Source of the DNA: Anoxybacteroides tepidamans
GTDB lineage: Bacteria; Bacillota; Bacilli; Bacillales; Anoxybacillaceae
DNA: 45,604 bases
Assembly (NCBI RefSeq): GCF_014201465.1
Contig: NZ_JACHEP010000024.1
Location: forward strand, 1 to 45,604
Reading direction: 5' to 3'
The position numbers and the translations under genes were made by a program. The notes under the pieces were generated by a model that was not told the DNA's origin, made no database searches, and saw only the letters and a program-made list of their open reading frames with translations. Below, piece by piece: positions 34,327 to 43,682 of the stretch. The stretch's first letter is position 1; every line of letters begins with the position of its first letter.

Positions 34327-35097
34327 ATGAAAATATTGGACTGCGAAACACAAGAAACAATGTATGCTTCATTAGAACAAATTACAGGCGTTACGAAAGC
34401 TGAACTACTATCTTTCTTTAATCAGTTTGATTTAGAAAAGTATTATGAAGATAACCCTGATTATTGGGAACCAGCGGAGGACTTGTTTCTCAACAAATTA
34501 AGAGCAATGGCAAGAACCAATCTACAATTTGATTGTACAACTTGGTTCCACTTGACAAGAACGTTTAAAGGAAATGACTTTAAAGATGGAATTCTGCCGT
34601 TGGGTAAAAACATTCAATTTATATGGGATTTTCTGTTTCATCTCCAAAAAGGCTTTTTGTCACAAGAAGAATGGCAAAATTTCAAAAAATATGTGGAGAA
34701 ACAATCGTCTGGTCATTATGCGTGGCTTTATCGTATGAAGGTTTCAGATTCATTTCATTGGGGTCCTTATGCGATGTTAATTAAAGACGTTGCTTTTTCC
34801 GCTGAAGAAATCGGTAATCACGATTATTTGGACGCTCCTGAAATTGTGGAAGACATTTGTTTTACGTTTGAAGAAAAATACAATTACGACTTGTTGACCA
34901 AGTTTAAACAATCAACTTATCCGTGTATTATCAAGTTTCAAGTTCAGGAATCTAACATAAGACATTTAGGAATTGTCTTGAATTTTTTGTATCATAAACA
35001 TCAAAATATGGAACTTTCTATTCATTGTAATACCTGCTTTGATGCCAACGGTACAACTATACCGAAGGAAGCCATAATGAAAATTGAATATATTTAA
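34327..35097 (+). CDS. Unknown 256-residue protein
   Basis: Not recognised. It is a soluble, acidic protein rich in aromatic residues (YYEDNPDYWEPAEDLF, DSFHWGPYAMLIKDV) with no signal peptide, membrane segment or obvious catalytic motif. A helical N-terminus (LEQITGVTKAELLSFFNQFD) precedes a mixed alpha/beta body. GAAAGGATCAATAAAT before the ATG is a fair ribosome binding site. It is in the same direction as the 458-residue gene and may share its transcript. Two hairpins follow downstream. Confidence 0.65.
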   Translation: MKILDCETQETMYASLEQITGVTKAELLSFFNQFDLEKYYEDNPDYWEPAEDLFLNKLRAMARTNLQFDCTTWFHLTRTFKGNDFKDGILPLGKNIQFIWDFLFHLQKGFLSQEEWQNFKKYVEKQSSGHYAWLYRMKVSDSFHWGPYAMLIKDVAFSAEEIGNHDYLDAPEIVEDICFTFEEKYNYDLLTKFKQSTYPCIIKFQVQESNIRHLGIVLNFLYHKHQNMELSIHCNTCFDANGTTIPKEAIMKIEYI

Positions 35098-35100
35098 TGA

Positions 35101-35296
35101 AGAAAAAGCTATTGACTAAGGAATTGGGTCAAGGCTTTTTCATAAATCATTGATAGTTTTTAGTACAAAATGAGGAATTTAGCTATTTAGGCTGAACTCT
35201 TTTTTTCTGAAGGCTGTGTTAAAAGTGATGCGTTAGCTTAATAGTGACAATATACACAAAAGCTTGAGGACAAATTTTCCTCGAGCTTTTTTGTGT
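35101..35296 (+). terminator. Two terminator hairpins in a 342-bp spacer
   Basis: AGAAAAAGC...TTGAC pairs with GTCAA...GCTTTTTC at 35101-35141 and ends the 34327 gene. A second hairpin at 35254-35296 joins ACACAAAAGCTTGAGGA with TCCTCGAGCTTTTTTGTGT. The remaining spacer to 35439 holds no gene. A TTGACA at 35360 with an AT-rich stretch downstream (TATAAT at 35392, spacing 26) is only a weak promoter candidate for the TIR gene. Confidence 0.7.
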
Positions 35297-35439
35297 GCTT
35301 GTTTTATCAAAGGTAATACCAACTCATTAGCGTAATTCTTATTAAAAGGACGACTAACTTTGACAAAGTTCAAATGTAGATGTAAGTATATTATAATAAA
35401 TTTGGTAATCGTTTGTAGAGTTGGGGGGGGACACAACCA

Positions 35440-36180
35440 ATGAACGAAATCGTATTTCATTTGAAAAAAGCCATTATGGATATTAAAAATTACAATAAAG
35501 AATGGCGATACTCAGATGTTTTTGAAAGGCTAGTTTCTATACTAAATCAATCCTCAAAAAGGTTAGGGCTTCCAGAGTTTCATTTCGAAGATTTCCATTA
35601 TTCAAATACTCGAAAAACAATCAATGATGTGGGGTATAATTCTTTATTAACACATATTAGTGTTTTAGAAGAGATGTTGCCTTCTATATTTGAAAAACGG
35701 GATAATGATATAAAAGTTCGTTCTGAAAAAGGTAAGAGAGTATTTGTCGTTCACGGTAGAGACAGAACAGCATTATTAGAAGTAGAAGGAATATTAAGAA
35801 GAGTTGGGTTAGAACCCGTTGTATTGAATAGAATGGCGAATAGTGGCTTAACATTAATAGAGAAATTTGAACGGTATTCTGATGTCGAGTATGCGATTGT
35901 ACTTTTAACGCCAGATGACATTGGAGCATTATATGAGAATGTTCCGTTGGAATCCTTGAACTATCAGTTTCGAGCAAGACAAAATGTGATTTTTGAGCTT
36001 GGGTTCTTTTATGGTAAGTTGGGTCGCTCAAATGTATGTTGTTTGTACAAATCGAATGTTGAATTACCTACAGATATCAATGGTATAGCTTATATTCCTT
36101 ATCAGTATTCAGTTGAAGAAGTTGAATTTGCGTTATTGAGAGAACTAAAAGAGGCAAAACTCGAATTTCAAGCTCTTTAA
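35440..36180 (+). CDS. TIR-like nucleotide-binding domain protein
   Basis: A 246-residue protein with a helical N-terminal region (1-100) and a C-terminal TIR-like domain of the predicted nucleotide-binding family (PF10137 type). It includes KRVFVVHGRDRTALLEVEGI, PVVLNRMANSGLTLIEKFE, YAIVLLTPDD and RARQNVIFELGFFYGKLGR, whose ELGFF glutamate is the conserved acidic residue. Such domains degrade NAD or bind nucleotides in antiphage systems such as CBASS Cap12. No cyclase or partner gene is adjacent. The 3' end has a near-identical relic at 45361. It is upstream of, and co-directional with, the Argonaute gene, but a terminator lies between them. Confidence 0.8.
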   Translation: MNEIVFHLKKAIMDIKNYNKEWRYSDVFERLVSILNQSSKRLGLPEFHFEDFHYSNTRKTINDVGYNSLLTHISVLEEMLPSIFEKRDNDIKVRSEKGKRVFVVHGRDRTALLEVEGILRRVGLEPVVLNRMANSGLTLIEKFERYSDVEYAIVLLTPDDIGALYENVPLESLNYQFRARQNVIFELGFFYGKLGRSNVCCLYKSNVELPTDINGIAYIPYQYSVEEVEFALLRELKEAKLEFQAL

Positions 36181-36181
36181 A

Positions 36182-36226
36182 ACAAGTCTTTGACGGATCT
36201 TACGATTCTTCAAAGGCTTTTGTTTT
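36182..36226 (+). terminator. Terminator after the TIR gene
   Basis: ACAAGTCTTTGA and TCAAAGGCTTTTGT are largely complementary around a 16-base loop and are followed by TTT. Confidence 0.65.
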
Positions 36227-36351
36227 AGCAACCGAAATCTTAGATTAATTAACATCAATAATAAATAATAGCAGGAATAATAAGATAATTTGTCGAAATA
36301 AATCATAATCCCATTTTTAAAAAAATTGATTTAGGTTTAAAGGTGGAACAA

Positions 36352-37003
36352 ATGAACAATATACCAATCCGCTTAAACTTTTTCGCTCTAAAAAATCAGA
36401 ATATTTCATTCAGAATATATAGACAAGACTTTAATGGTCAAAAAAAACAAGATGGTTACTATAGAACTAAATTGCCGATAAATGATTCGTCAGACACTTA
36501 CGCTGAATACTGGGTTACTACTCAACCAAAAGACGGTTTTGAACGTGTATATTGTTTAGGCAGTTCTAATCCGAAACTGACCGTTAGAATCATGTGGGAA
36601 AGTTTTTTGGATAGAGTACAAAAGTCACTAAGTAGTGATGAATACATACTTTATGGAAATGGCTTTTCACGCAAAGTGGCTGTTATTATCGGAAGACATC
36701 GTGAAGGTAATGAAGTCATTCAAATTGAGCCATATTACTTGAAAGCGGAAAAGAAATTTGGTTTTCTAGTTGATTTTGCTTTTAAAAAAGCTAAAGATGT
36801 TCCTTACTCCATAAGAGTGCAGCAATTGAGTTTAAGCTTAAATAAATATGGTAAGAGCAACGCCGATTATTACAGTGACAAGCTCGACAAAATTAAATTC
36901 TTTATGCAGAAATTTAAGCAGCGGCTTTTCCCGTTTTCTCTAGACAATGAGGATTATGACATTGAAAATGAACTATATTTAATGCGGTCTTATCCATTAA
37001 AAA
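36352..37003 (+). pseudogene. Prokaryotic Argonaute, N-terminal part, split by insertion
   Basis: The first 217 codons of a long-type pAgo. They encode an N/L1-like lobe (NIPIRLNFFALKNQNISFRI, then GFLVDFAFKKAKDVPYSIRV and QQLSLSLNKYGKSNADYY). ATG 36352 follows AAAGGTGG; GTG 36343 is in frame but overlaps the site. The reading continues past YPLK into the inserted ISL3 unit and ends at 37164, adding about 53 foreign residues. The native frame resumes at 41120. Joining 36352-37003 to 41120-42387 gives one uninterrupted frame of 639 codons plus stop. On its own the fragment lacks MID and PIWI and cannot bind guide and target. Confidence 0.8.
36996..37003 (+). repeat. Target-site duplication, left copy
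   Basis: ATTAAAAA stands immediately before the GG of the left inverted repeat. The same 8 bp follow the right inverted repeat at 41112-41119. Eight-base duplications are usual for ISL3-family elements. Confidence 0.85.
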
Positions 37004-37034
37004 GGTTCATCACCAAAAGATGTACTTGCACCTG

Positions 37035-38194
37035 TCATGAAAGTATGTTAGCTGTTTCCAGCCGAACCCGCAGTGCAAAACGCTGGATATTTCGGTATCC
37101 GTATCCCCGACGTTTCATCAGCTTGATCTTGTTATTCGTTCCCTCCATCTTCCCATTCGAATAATGGGATAAAATGCACGATATCATTTCGTCTGTTCGC
37201 TTGACGAGTGATTTTGCGATGGCACGAACAACGGAACAAGGACAAAACAAATACCGATGAATCCAAGCCTTCAAGCGTCGTTTCGCCTGTTACTCATCTT
37301 TGCTTTTGAACACATAGCGAACATGTCGGAGCGATTGGTAAACAGACTTTAAGTAATCGCTTTCCTTACACCATTCTCGTATGATTTGACGTTCTTCCTC
37401 CGTCAATTTCTCTGGGCATTGGCTCAATAAACGGCAAACGTAACGAACATTTCCGTGTTTCTTGCCTCCTTTGCCCAAATATTTGCGACAACGTTCTAAC
37501 GCATCGGTAAACAGCTGAATGACATGGATGTCGCCTCTGGGCAAACCCGTTGAATCGCTTTTTTCATCGCTGGTGCCAAATCACTCACGACATACTGAAC
37601 GGAACGAGACACATGAGCCAATGCACGCCCAATGGCTTCCTCGTTCTTTCCTGCTTCCATGGCATACACTTCCCCCGTTTCGGCATCCATGATCGCCACT
37701 CCGTAGTCATGCCCTTTTCGAAACGCAAACTCATCGACACAAACCGCCTTTGGTTGGACGTCATTCGATAGGAAGGAAGGGGCATGGGTATAAAACCATC
37801 GTTCAACGGTCGTGTAAGGAAGCTTGAGCATACGAGCCACCGCCTGAATGGATGTTCCGATGCAAGATTGCGCGACCCATCGCTGAAAAGCATCCGTCGC
37901 CACACTTCGAGGAGAGATGGCTGGATACGACGTGCTGAACGTCACGCCACACGTGCTACAACGTCTGCGCTCGACAGGAAGTTCGATCCAAAAAATTCCG
38001 ATTCGCTGAGCATAGCCATGCATCCATTGCTTCTTTTTGTCTGTCATTTTGATCGTGCGCTTCAAGCAGACAGGACATAACGGGCATTGTTCGGGTAGAG
38101 AAAGTTCGAAAATCCAACGTTCCCCTTCTTTTCGCACCTTTTGAATCAAAACATCTGGTCAATCGATGAGTTCTTTGATAAACTGAGAGTACAT
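37035..38194 (-). pseudogene. ISL3-family transposase, inactivated
   Basis: The start is MYSQFIKELID at 38194, after which codon 12 is TGA (38159-38161). The frame reopens with zinc-finger pairs (CPLCPVC, CSTC), a helix-turn-helix (AVARMLKLPYTTVERW) and the DDE region (VCVDEFAFRKGHDYGVAIMD, YVVSDLAPAMKKAI). A frameshift near 37500-37540 and an in-frame TAA at 37290-37292 interrupt the rest. The final part has the ISL3 signature HYSNGKMEGTNNKIKLMKRR with the catalytic glutamate. With three lesions it cannot make active enzyme, so movement needs a relative in trans. Confidence 0.88.
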
Positions 38195-38312
38195 GCGAAT
38201 TTCCCTCCATGGTTCGGTTTGGTCACCTTTACCATACAGGAAAATTCGCATTTTTTGTACCCTCTATGCACACCTACCTTAAATGATCAAGTACAACTTG
38301 TGGTGAAGAGCC
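38180..38312. repeat. IS end, first copy of 133-bp direct repeat
   Basis: The upstream end of the IS, including the transposase start codon, leader and terminal inverted repeat, is repeated at 40979-41111 with no difference noticed. It also contains a GCGAATTT...AAATTCGC inverted pair around the transposase leader. Confidence 0.85.
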
Positions 38313-40450
38313 TATTCTTTAACTTTTAGCAATCGCATGCTGTTTAATGTTACGATTAATGTTGCTCCCATATCCGCAAATATCGCTAACCATAACGTTA
38401 ACCAACCAGGCACAATTAACAGTAATGACAATGCCTTAATCCCTAAAGAGAAAGTAATGTTTTGCTTAATAATCGCTAAAGCTTTGCGGCTCAATTTAAT
38501 CGTATATGGCAATTTGCTTAAATCATCAGACATTAAGACAATATCGGCTGTTTCTAGGGCTGTATCGGTTCCAGCACCACCCATTGCCACACCAACGGTT
38601 GAAGCTGCAAGAGCTGGTGCATCGTTCACACCATCTCCAACCATCGCAACACTTCGATACTTGTCGCGAAGCTCTTTGATGAAATTCAGTTTATCTTCTG
38701 GAAGTAAATCGGCTTTAATATCGGAAACACCGACTTGTTTTCCGATGGCTTCGGCTGTTCTTTGGTTATCTCCCGTCAGCATCACCGTTTTTTCAATACC
38801 GACTTGATGAAGTTTTCGAATAACCTCTTTGGATGATTCTCTTATTTCGTCTGCCACGGCAATTAACGCCAGAATTTCTTTTTCCGTCCCTAATACCATG
38901 ACCGTTTTCCCTTGTATTTGAAGGGTTGTAATTTGTTCTTTTATTTCTGATTGGATGCCATTTGGAAGAAGTTCTTCAAAAAGACCTGGACTTCCGACAT
39001 AATACATTGCGTTATTTACTTTGGCTTTGACCCCTTTACCTGTAATGGATTGGAATTCTTCAACCGATACATCATTAAAATTCAATCCATCTTCTTCTGC
39101 TTTTCTTATAATGGCGGAAGCAAGTGGATGTTGTGAGCCTTTTTCAATGGCTGCTGTAATGGTCATTAGTTCATTTTCATTGCCATTATAAGTGACTACA
39201 TCGGTGACGGAAGGAATACCTTTTGTTAATGTTCCTGTTTTATCAAAAGCAATCACTTTTAAGTTTCCTGCTTCCTCTAAATAAATACCACCTTTAATTA
39301 ACACACCGTTTTTCGCTGCATTTCCAATGGCAGTTACAATCGAAACAGGCGTGGAAATAACCAACGCACACGGACAACCAACCACTAATACAGCTAGACC
39401 TCGATAAATCCATTCGCTCCAATCAGCACCCATAAATAATGGAGGAATAACGGCTAGTAAAAGAGCAAAAATGATAATGGCTGGTGTATAGTATTTGGCA
39501 AAACGATCTACAAACGCTTGAGAAGGTGCTCGTTCTGCTTGAGCTTCTTCCACTAAATGGATGATTTTCGAAAGAGTTGTATCTTCCACTCGTTTTGTCA
39601 CTTTTACTTCCAATAACCCTTCTTCATTCAATGTTCCTGCAAAGACTTCATCACCGACTGTTTTGGTTACTGGAACACTTTCTCCCGTAATGGCAGCCTG
39701 ATTTAGCGTAGATGTACCCTTGATGACGATTCCATCCATCGCTAATTTCTGACCAGGCTTTACGATCATAATATCTCCGACTTGAATATCGTCAACAGGG
39801 ACCATCATTTCTTCATTTCCGCGACGAATTAATGCTTCTTTTGGAGCAATATCCATCAACGATTCAATGGATTGACGAGCTTTATCCATGGAATAACGCT
39901 CTAAGGCTTCGCTAATGGCGAATAGAATAACAACCGTTGCACCTTCTCCCCATTCACCAATCGCTGCAGCTCCTAAAATCGCCACTGTCATCAGCGTATT
40001 CATATCAAAATTCAATCGAACTAGGTTTTTGAAACCTTTTATAAATAACGAATATCCACCGATTAAAATTGCTGCAGCATATCCAATTGTCGCAAAGATA
40101 TGCTCTTCTCCGTATTGCTTCCCTAAAAACCAACTGATCACAAGCAAAACGGCGGAAATATACACTTTAATGTTCTCTTTTTGCTTCCAAAAAGGTTCAC
40201 GCTTGACTGATTTTTCTTTATCTTCCCGAACCTTTAAGTTTTCAAAAGCTCCTGCTTTTTCTAATTCTTCGATGGTTGTTGTACCCCAAACGGTAATTTT
40301 AGATGCTCCAAAGTTTACTTTAGCATCTTGAACACCTGGCAATGATTTTACATTATTTTCAAACTTTGCCGCACAGTTTGCACAAGTAAATCCTTGAACA
40401 CGGTAGGTTTTCGCTTCTGATTTAGATAATTTTGCTTGTTGTTCAGACAC
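38312..40450 (-). CDS. cadA: Cadmium/zinc-exporting P1B ATPase CadA
   Basis: A 712-residue pump with a single HMA domain ([18 protein letters not shown]), the CPC helix ([17 protein letters not shown]), [19 protein letters not shown] and [11 protein letters not shown]. Length and layout match pI258-type CadA of staphylococci and bacilli, which exports Cd(II), Zn(II) and Pb(II). The ATG overlaps the cadC stop by 8 bp. It is distinct from the two-HMA pump at 19090, so the element carries two cadmium-type pumps under different sensors. The stop codon touches the IS end. Confidence 0.95.
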   Translation of the reverse strand: MSEQQAKLSKSEAKTYRVQGFTCANCAAKFENNVKSLPGVQDAKVNFGASKITVWGTTTIEELEKAGAFENLKVREDKEKSVKREPFWKQKENIKVYISAVLLVISWFLGKQYGEEHIFATIGYAAAILIGGYSLFIKGFKNLVRLNFDMNTLMTVAILGAAAIGEWGEGATVVILFAISEALERYSMDKARQSIESLMDIAPKEALIRRGNEEMMVPVDDIQVGDIMIVKPGQKLAMDGIVIKGTSTLNQAAITGESVPVTKTVGDEVFAGTLNEEGLLEVKVTKRVEDTTLSKIIHLVEEAQAERAPSQAFVDRFAKYYTPAIIIFALLLAVIPPLFMGADWSEWIYRGLAVLVVGCPCALVISTPVSIVTAIGNAAKNGVLIKGGIYLEEAGNLKVIAFDKTGTLTKGIPSVTDVVTYNGNENELMTITAAIEKGSQHPLASAIIRKAEEDGLNFNDVSVEEFQSITGKGVKAKVNNAMYYVGSPGLFEELLPNGIQSEIKEQITTLQIQGKTVMVLGTEKEILALIAVADEIRESSKEVIRKLHQVGIEKTVMLTGDNQRTAEAIGKQVGVSDIKADLLPEDKLNFIKELRDKYRSVAMVGDGVNDAPALAASTVGVAMGGAGTDTALETADIVLMSDDLSKLPYTIKLSRKALAIIKQNITFSLGIKALSLLLIVPGWLTLWLAIFADMGATLIVTLNSMRLLKVKE

Positions 40451-40811
40451 GGACTTTCACCTCTTTCTCATGTACTAACGCAATCATGATTAACTGCTTA
40501 ATATGGTCATCATCCAGCGAATAAAATGCTAGCTTTCCTTCTTTTCGATACTTTACAATCCCTTGTTTATAAAGAGTCCGTAAATGATGGGAAGTGGTTG
40601 CAACAGAAGCCCCAATGATATTGGCAATATCACATACACATAACTCTTTATCTTGGCAAAGTGAATAGACAATTTTTGCCCTATTTTCATCTGCCAGTGC
40701 TTTAAACAACAGGACAACACTGGATATATCTTCTTTTTGCAATTCCCCTTGTATTCGATTGACTTTTTCTTCGTCATAACAATAAATTTCACATGTATCT
40801 TTCTTACTCAT
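40443..40811 (-). CDS. cadC: CadC, cadmium/lead/zinc-responsive repressor
   Basis: A 122-residue ArsR/SmtB protein very like S. aureus pI258 CadC: the N-terminal tail has Cys7 and Cys11 ([11 protein letters not shown]) and the DNA-binding domain has ELCVCDI. Together these four cysteines form the alpha-3N Cd/Pb site. The recognition helix is [19 protein letters not shown] 40811 follows GAAAGGGGG. It represses the cadC-cadA pair through the operators upstream and is released by cadmium or lead. Confidence 0.95.
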   Translation of the reverse strand: MSKKDTCEIYCYDEEKVNRIQGELQKEDISSVVLLFKALADENRAKIVYSLCQDKELCVCDIANIIGASVATTSHHLRTLYKQGIVKYRKEGKLAFYSLDDDHIKQLIMIALVHEKEVKVRV

Positions 40812-40828
40812 TCATTATCCCCCTTTCA

Positions 40829-40894
40829 TATTCAAATTTCCGTTTGAATATATTATACCCCATTTCTTTTATTATTCAAATATTTATTTGAATT
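40829..40894 (-). promoter_or_regulatory. Two CadC operators upstream of cadC
   Basis: TATTCAAA-N6-TTTGAATA (40829-40850) and TATTCAAA-N6-TTTGAATT (40873-40894) share the same spacing and match the known CadC palindrome type. Their centres are 44 bp apart. Known cad promoters are usually described with one such site, so the second copy may tighten repression. Confidence 0.8.
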
Positions 40895-40978
40895 AAAAAC
40901 AAAAAACATCCATGAGTAAGCTTTTACTCGCCACCCAAGCATGAAAATAACCGCTCATGGATTCATTATTTTCACAGA
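40895..40978. other. Spacer with hairpins between cadC promoter and solo IS end
   Basis: ATCCATGAG and CTCATGGAT enclose an inner GAGTAAGC-TTTTACTC hairpin. This could be a terminator carried with the cad genes. No gene is present. Confidence 0.4.
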
Positions 40979-41111
40979 AAACTGAGAGTACATGCGAATT
41001 TCCCTCCATGGTTCGGTTTGGTCACCTTTACCATACAGGAAAATTCGCATTTTTTGTACCCTCTATGCACACCTACCTTAAATGATCAAGTACAACTTGT
41101 GGTGAAGAGCC
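40979..41111. repeat. Solo ISL3 end, second copy of 133-bp direct repeat
   Basis: This copy of 38180-38312 contains only the transposase start region and the terminal repeat. It supplies the right boundary that allowed IS plus cadCA to move together. It ends exactly at the second ATTAAAAA duplication. Confidence 0.85.
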
Positions 41112-41119
41112 ATTAAAAA
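41112..41119 (+). repeat. Target-site duplication, right copy
   Basis: ATTAAAAA directly follows the GAAGAGCC end of the inserted unit; its last A is the first base of the ATG that opens the right Argonaute fragment. Confidence 0.85.
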
Positions 41120-42387
41120 TGAAAACATACATTTTTAGTAACGGAAAAGAAAGCAATTCTCAAGTTCAGGGTTTAAAGACTTACGGACCGTTAGCAAACC
41201 TTGATAAAGAACCATTGTTTGTGTTTATGTTTGAATCTCAAGATAGGAATGAAGCTCTTGAATTGTATAGTTCGCTATTAGGCAAAACTTACACGAACAT
41301 TTTTGCTGGAATGGAATCAGTCTATAAAATCAAGTTAGCAAAAGAAAATGTCAAGCATATTATTATTCCCTCGCTTACTAAAGAAGGCTTACAAGTAGTG
41401 GAACAAGAGCTACAAACCATTGTAGAGAGCCATCAAGATAAAAAAGTAATTGGAATATTTGTTATGAACGAAAAAGTTCCTTCCTCAATTACTGGATTTT
41501 CACCTTATCATTATGTCAAATATATTTTCACCGAAAAACGAATACCTTTACAGACTGTTCGATGTGAAAGAATCGCAGCTAGAGATGGATTAAAATGGTC
41601 TGTTGGCAATATTGGACTACAAATTTTTGCTAAACTTGGTGGGATTCCGTGGAAAGTAAAGCCGAGTAATGATAAATGTATTATTTTTGGATTAGGCTGT
41701 GCGCACAAAAAGGATGAGCTTGGGAACATAAATAAATATTTTGCTTATTCTGTTTGTATGGACTCCAGTGGCATTTATCGCAAAATTAACGTCTTAGGTG
41801 ATGCAAAGGAAAGAACAGATTATATTCTACAATTAAGAGAAAACATTAAAAGCGTTATTTCGGAAAATCTTGATGGAAGTATTGAGAAATGCGTTATCCA
41901 TTTACCGTTTAAAATTAAGAACGATGAAATTAGGTATATAAAAAGTAGTGTGCAAGAAATAGCCCATTTGTATAGCGATATTGAATTCCAATTCATTAAA
42001 ATCAACACGGATAATAAGTTTTTTGGATACGCAGAGAACAACTCTAAGGTTCCTTACGAAAGTTCATACATTCAACTATCTTCAAATGAGTTCTTGGTCT
42101 GGTTTGAAGGTTTACAGTACGGTAAAGAGTTGGTTAAAAAGAAAGTTGGAAATCCAGTGCATATAGAATTTATGCAGATAGATGAACTGGATCCAGAGAA
42201 GAAGAGAAGGTATTTGCAGGACATCATTAACTTGTCTGGGGCGAATTGGAGGGGATTTAACGCTAAGTTATCTCCAATTTCGATTTATTATCCGAACATC
42301 ATTGCCAACTTTATTTCTGAATTTAGAGAGTTTCAGCCAGAAGGCGATGTTGATTTGACGAATTTTTATATACCTTGGTTCTTGTGA
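41119..42387 (+). pseudogene. Prokaryotic Argonaute, MID-PIWI part (3' fragment of split gene)
   Basis: These 422 codons carry a MID domain (VIGIFVMNEKV, then HYVKYIFTEKRIPLQTVRCE with candidate 5'-phosphate-binding Lys and Gln) and NIGLQIFAKLGGIPWKVK before the PIWI domain. PIWI begins CIIFGLGCAHKKDE, where an active Argonaute has Asp in G-I-D-V; VIHLPFKI also lacks the later catalytic Asp. The domain is therefore predicted to bind but not cut. The fragment looks like a short pAgo but is the rest of the gene begun at 36352. The ATG at 41119 has GGTGAAGAG from the IS end upstream, so some translation is possible. Confidence 0.8.
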
Positions 42388-42401
42388 GTAGGAGATAGAA
42401 T

Positions 42402-43460
42402 ATGAGCATAAAAGAAAACGATGTGGTTTTTTTATTGGGAGCTGGTTGCAGTTTTGATGCTGGCATTCCAACAGTAAATAAAATGGTTGAAGATATAGAA
42501 AACTCTCTTTTGAAAAACAAAGATGAGTGGAAAGGACTGCAGGATTTATATTTCTATATCAAAAGCGCTATCTTGTATGCTGACGGTATCTTTGGAAAGT
42601 TTCATAACACTGTGGGTATCGAGAAAATAATGAATGTGCTATCGGAACTTGAGAAAAAGGAAAAGAATTTGGTATATCCCTTTATTGCAAACTGGAACAA
42701 TAGACTCATTGATTTAGCAGGTGCAAACTTTGAAGGTATACGGAAGTTAAAAAAGTTAATCACGACTCAATTGATTAACTGGATTAAGTTGGAGGATTAT
42801 CGCGCGGCGGATTATTACCGCCATTTTTATGAATTTCAAAAAGAAGTGGGCAAGTCCATTCGAGTTTTCACATTGAATTATGACCTTTGTTTCGAATATG
42901 CCAAGCCTCACGGTTCTGAACTTGAATTAGGTTTTGACGAGAACAGAACTTGGAATAGCCTCCGTTTTGACAGTAACAATCAAGATATAGAGGCTGGCAT
43001 TTATCTGTATAAGTTACACGGGTCCATTACTTGGAAAAGAGATAAAGACCAAGGACATATATTGAAATCTTCCGTTCATCCAGAAGAAGAGCCTGACTTG
43101 ATATTTGGAACGGATACCAAGCTTCAATCTATTGACCCATATCTCTTTTATGTTTATGAATTTCGGAAATACACCTTGGAAAGTAAAATTATCATTGTTA
43201 TTGGTTACAGTTTCAGCGATGAATATATTAATAATTTGATTAAGCAATCGCTTGAACACAAGCCTGAACGTGTTCTCATTGTTGTAGATATAAGACAAGA
43301 TGAAGAAAAGGTAAAGAGCGAGATTCAAGCAGCTCTGAAGTTGAAAAGTAGTTCCCAAATAGTGATTTATTCTAAATCGGCAAAGGAATTCTTAGAAAAC
43401 GACCTTACGGTTACGGAAATAAGTAAATACTTGCCGAAGGTCGAGGACGCTTTTTTATAG
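42402..43460 (+). CDS. SIR2-domain effector of the Argonaute system
   Basis: A 352-residue SIR2-like protein with NAD-site motifs: FLLGAGCSFDAGIPTVNKM (GAGxSxxxGIP), FTLNYDLCFEYA (TxNYD), YKLHGSITW (LHGS) and VIGYSFSDEYINN. It has no recognisable APAZ extension, unlike the SIR2-APAZ subunits that pair with short pAgos, which are also much longer. It starts 15 bp after the Argonaute stop with GTAGGAGA. In long-B pAgo-associated SIR2 (bAgaS/BAS) systems such proteins deplete NAD when the Argonaute finds invader DNA. Here the partner is broken, so the gene may be an orphan. Confidence 0.85.
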   Translation: MSIKENDVVFLLGAGCSFDAGIPTVNKMVEDIENSLLKNKDEWKGLQDLYFYIKSAILYADGIFGKFHNTVGIEKIMNVLSELEKKEKNLVYPFIANWNNRLIDLAGANFEGIRKLKKLITTQLINWIKLEDYRAADYYRHFYEFQKEVGKSIRVFTLNYDLCFEYAKPHGSELELGFDENRTWNSLRFDSNNQDIEAGIYLYKLHGSITWKRDKDQGHILKSSVHPEEEPDLIFGTDTKLQSIDPYLFYVYEFRKYTLESKIIIVIGYSFSDEYINNLIKQSLEHKPERVLIVVDIRQDEEKVKSEIQAALKLKSSSQIVIYSKSAKEFLENDLTVTEISKYLPKVEDAFL

Positions 43461-43682
43461 CAAAAATAGAAGGTATGTAAACAAATAATTTTGTATGAAA
43501 AAATGTACTTATTGATGAAATCCTAGAACACAAAAAAGACCAGATTCAACTCGGAGCTTTTTTGCTTTAGAAAAGAGCAAAGATTACATCAAGACACAAG
43601 AATGGATATACAACAGGTTGTGTTATAACTGTACAGCTTTATTAAAATACAGAAATCTCAATTTTCAAGGAGAAACTAATTG
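43461..43682 (+). other. Spacer after the SIR2 gene
   Basis: There is a possible imperfect terminator at about 43535-43567 (AAAGACC...GGAGCTTTTTTGC). An AT-rich promoter-like stretch lies before AAGGAGA at 43668. No gene is seen. Confidence 0.35.

Larger units (their letters stand above)
37004..38312 (-). mobile_element. ISL3-family insertion sequence
   Basis: A 1309-bp IS bounded by the left repeat GGTTCATCACCAAAAG and, on the other side, the complement of GGCTCTTCACCACAAG at 38312. It encodes one transposase on the - strand, which is broken. Its upstream end abuts the cadA stop codon with a one-base overlap. Confidence 0.85.
37004..41111. mobile_element. ISL3-type unit carrying cadC-cadA (pseudo-composite transposon)
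   Basis: The unit begins with GGTTCATCACCAAAAG at 37004 and ends with the complement of GGCTCTTCACCACAAG at 41111. The outer 25 bases agree at 21 positions. It contains a full-length IS (37004-38312), cadA and cadC on the - strand, and a 133-bp copy of one IS end at its right edge instead of a second IS. The 8-bp target duplication shows the whole 4.1 kb moved as one piece into the Argonaute gene. The IS part is GC-richer than its surroundings, suggesting another source. Confidence 0.85.

Noticed and set aside
38337-38807. 156-codon frame opposite cadA
   Set aside because: A shadow of the conserved ATPase gene without a ribosome binding site.
40895-40978. CRISPR-like repeat or second transposon end
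   Set aside because: Only one nested hairpin is present, with no regular repeats or spacers; no CRISPR array was seen anywhere in the window.
43014-43358. 114-codon frame opposite the SIR2 gene
   Set aside because: Lies wholly within the SIR2 coding region, has no start signal and shows no recognisable motif.
41119-43460. Stand-alone short pAgo plus SIR2-APAZ (SPARSA) system
   Set aside because: The SIR2 protein is too short for APAZ, and the missing N-terminal lobe is found upstream at 36352 with a matching 8-bp target duplication.
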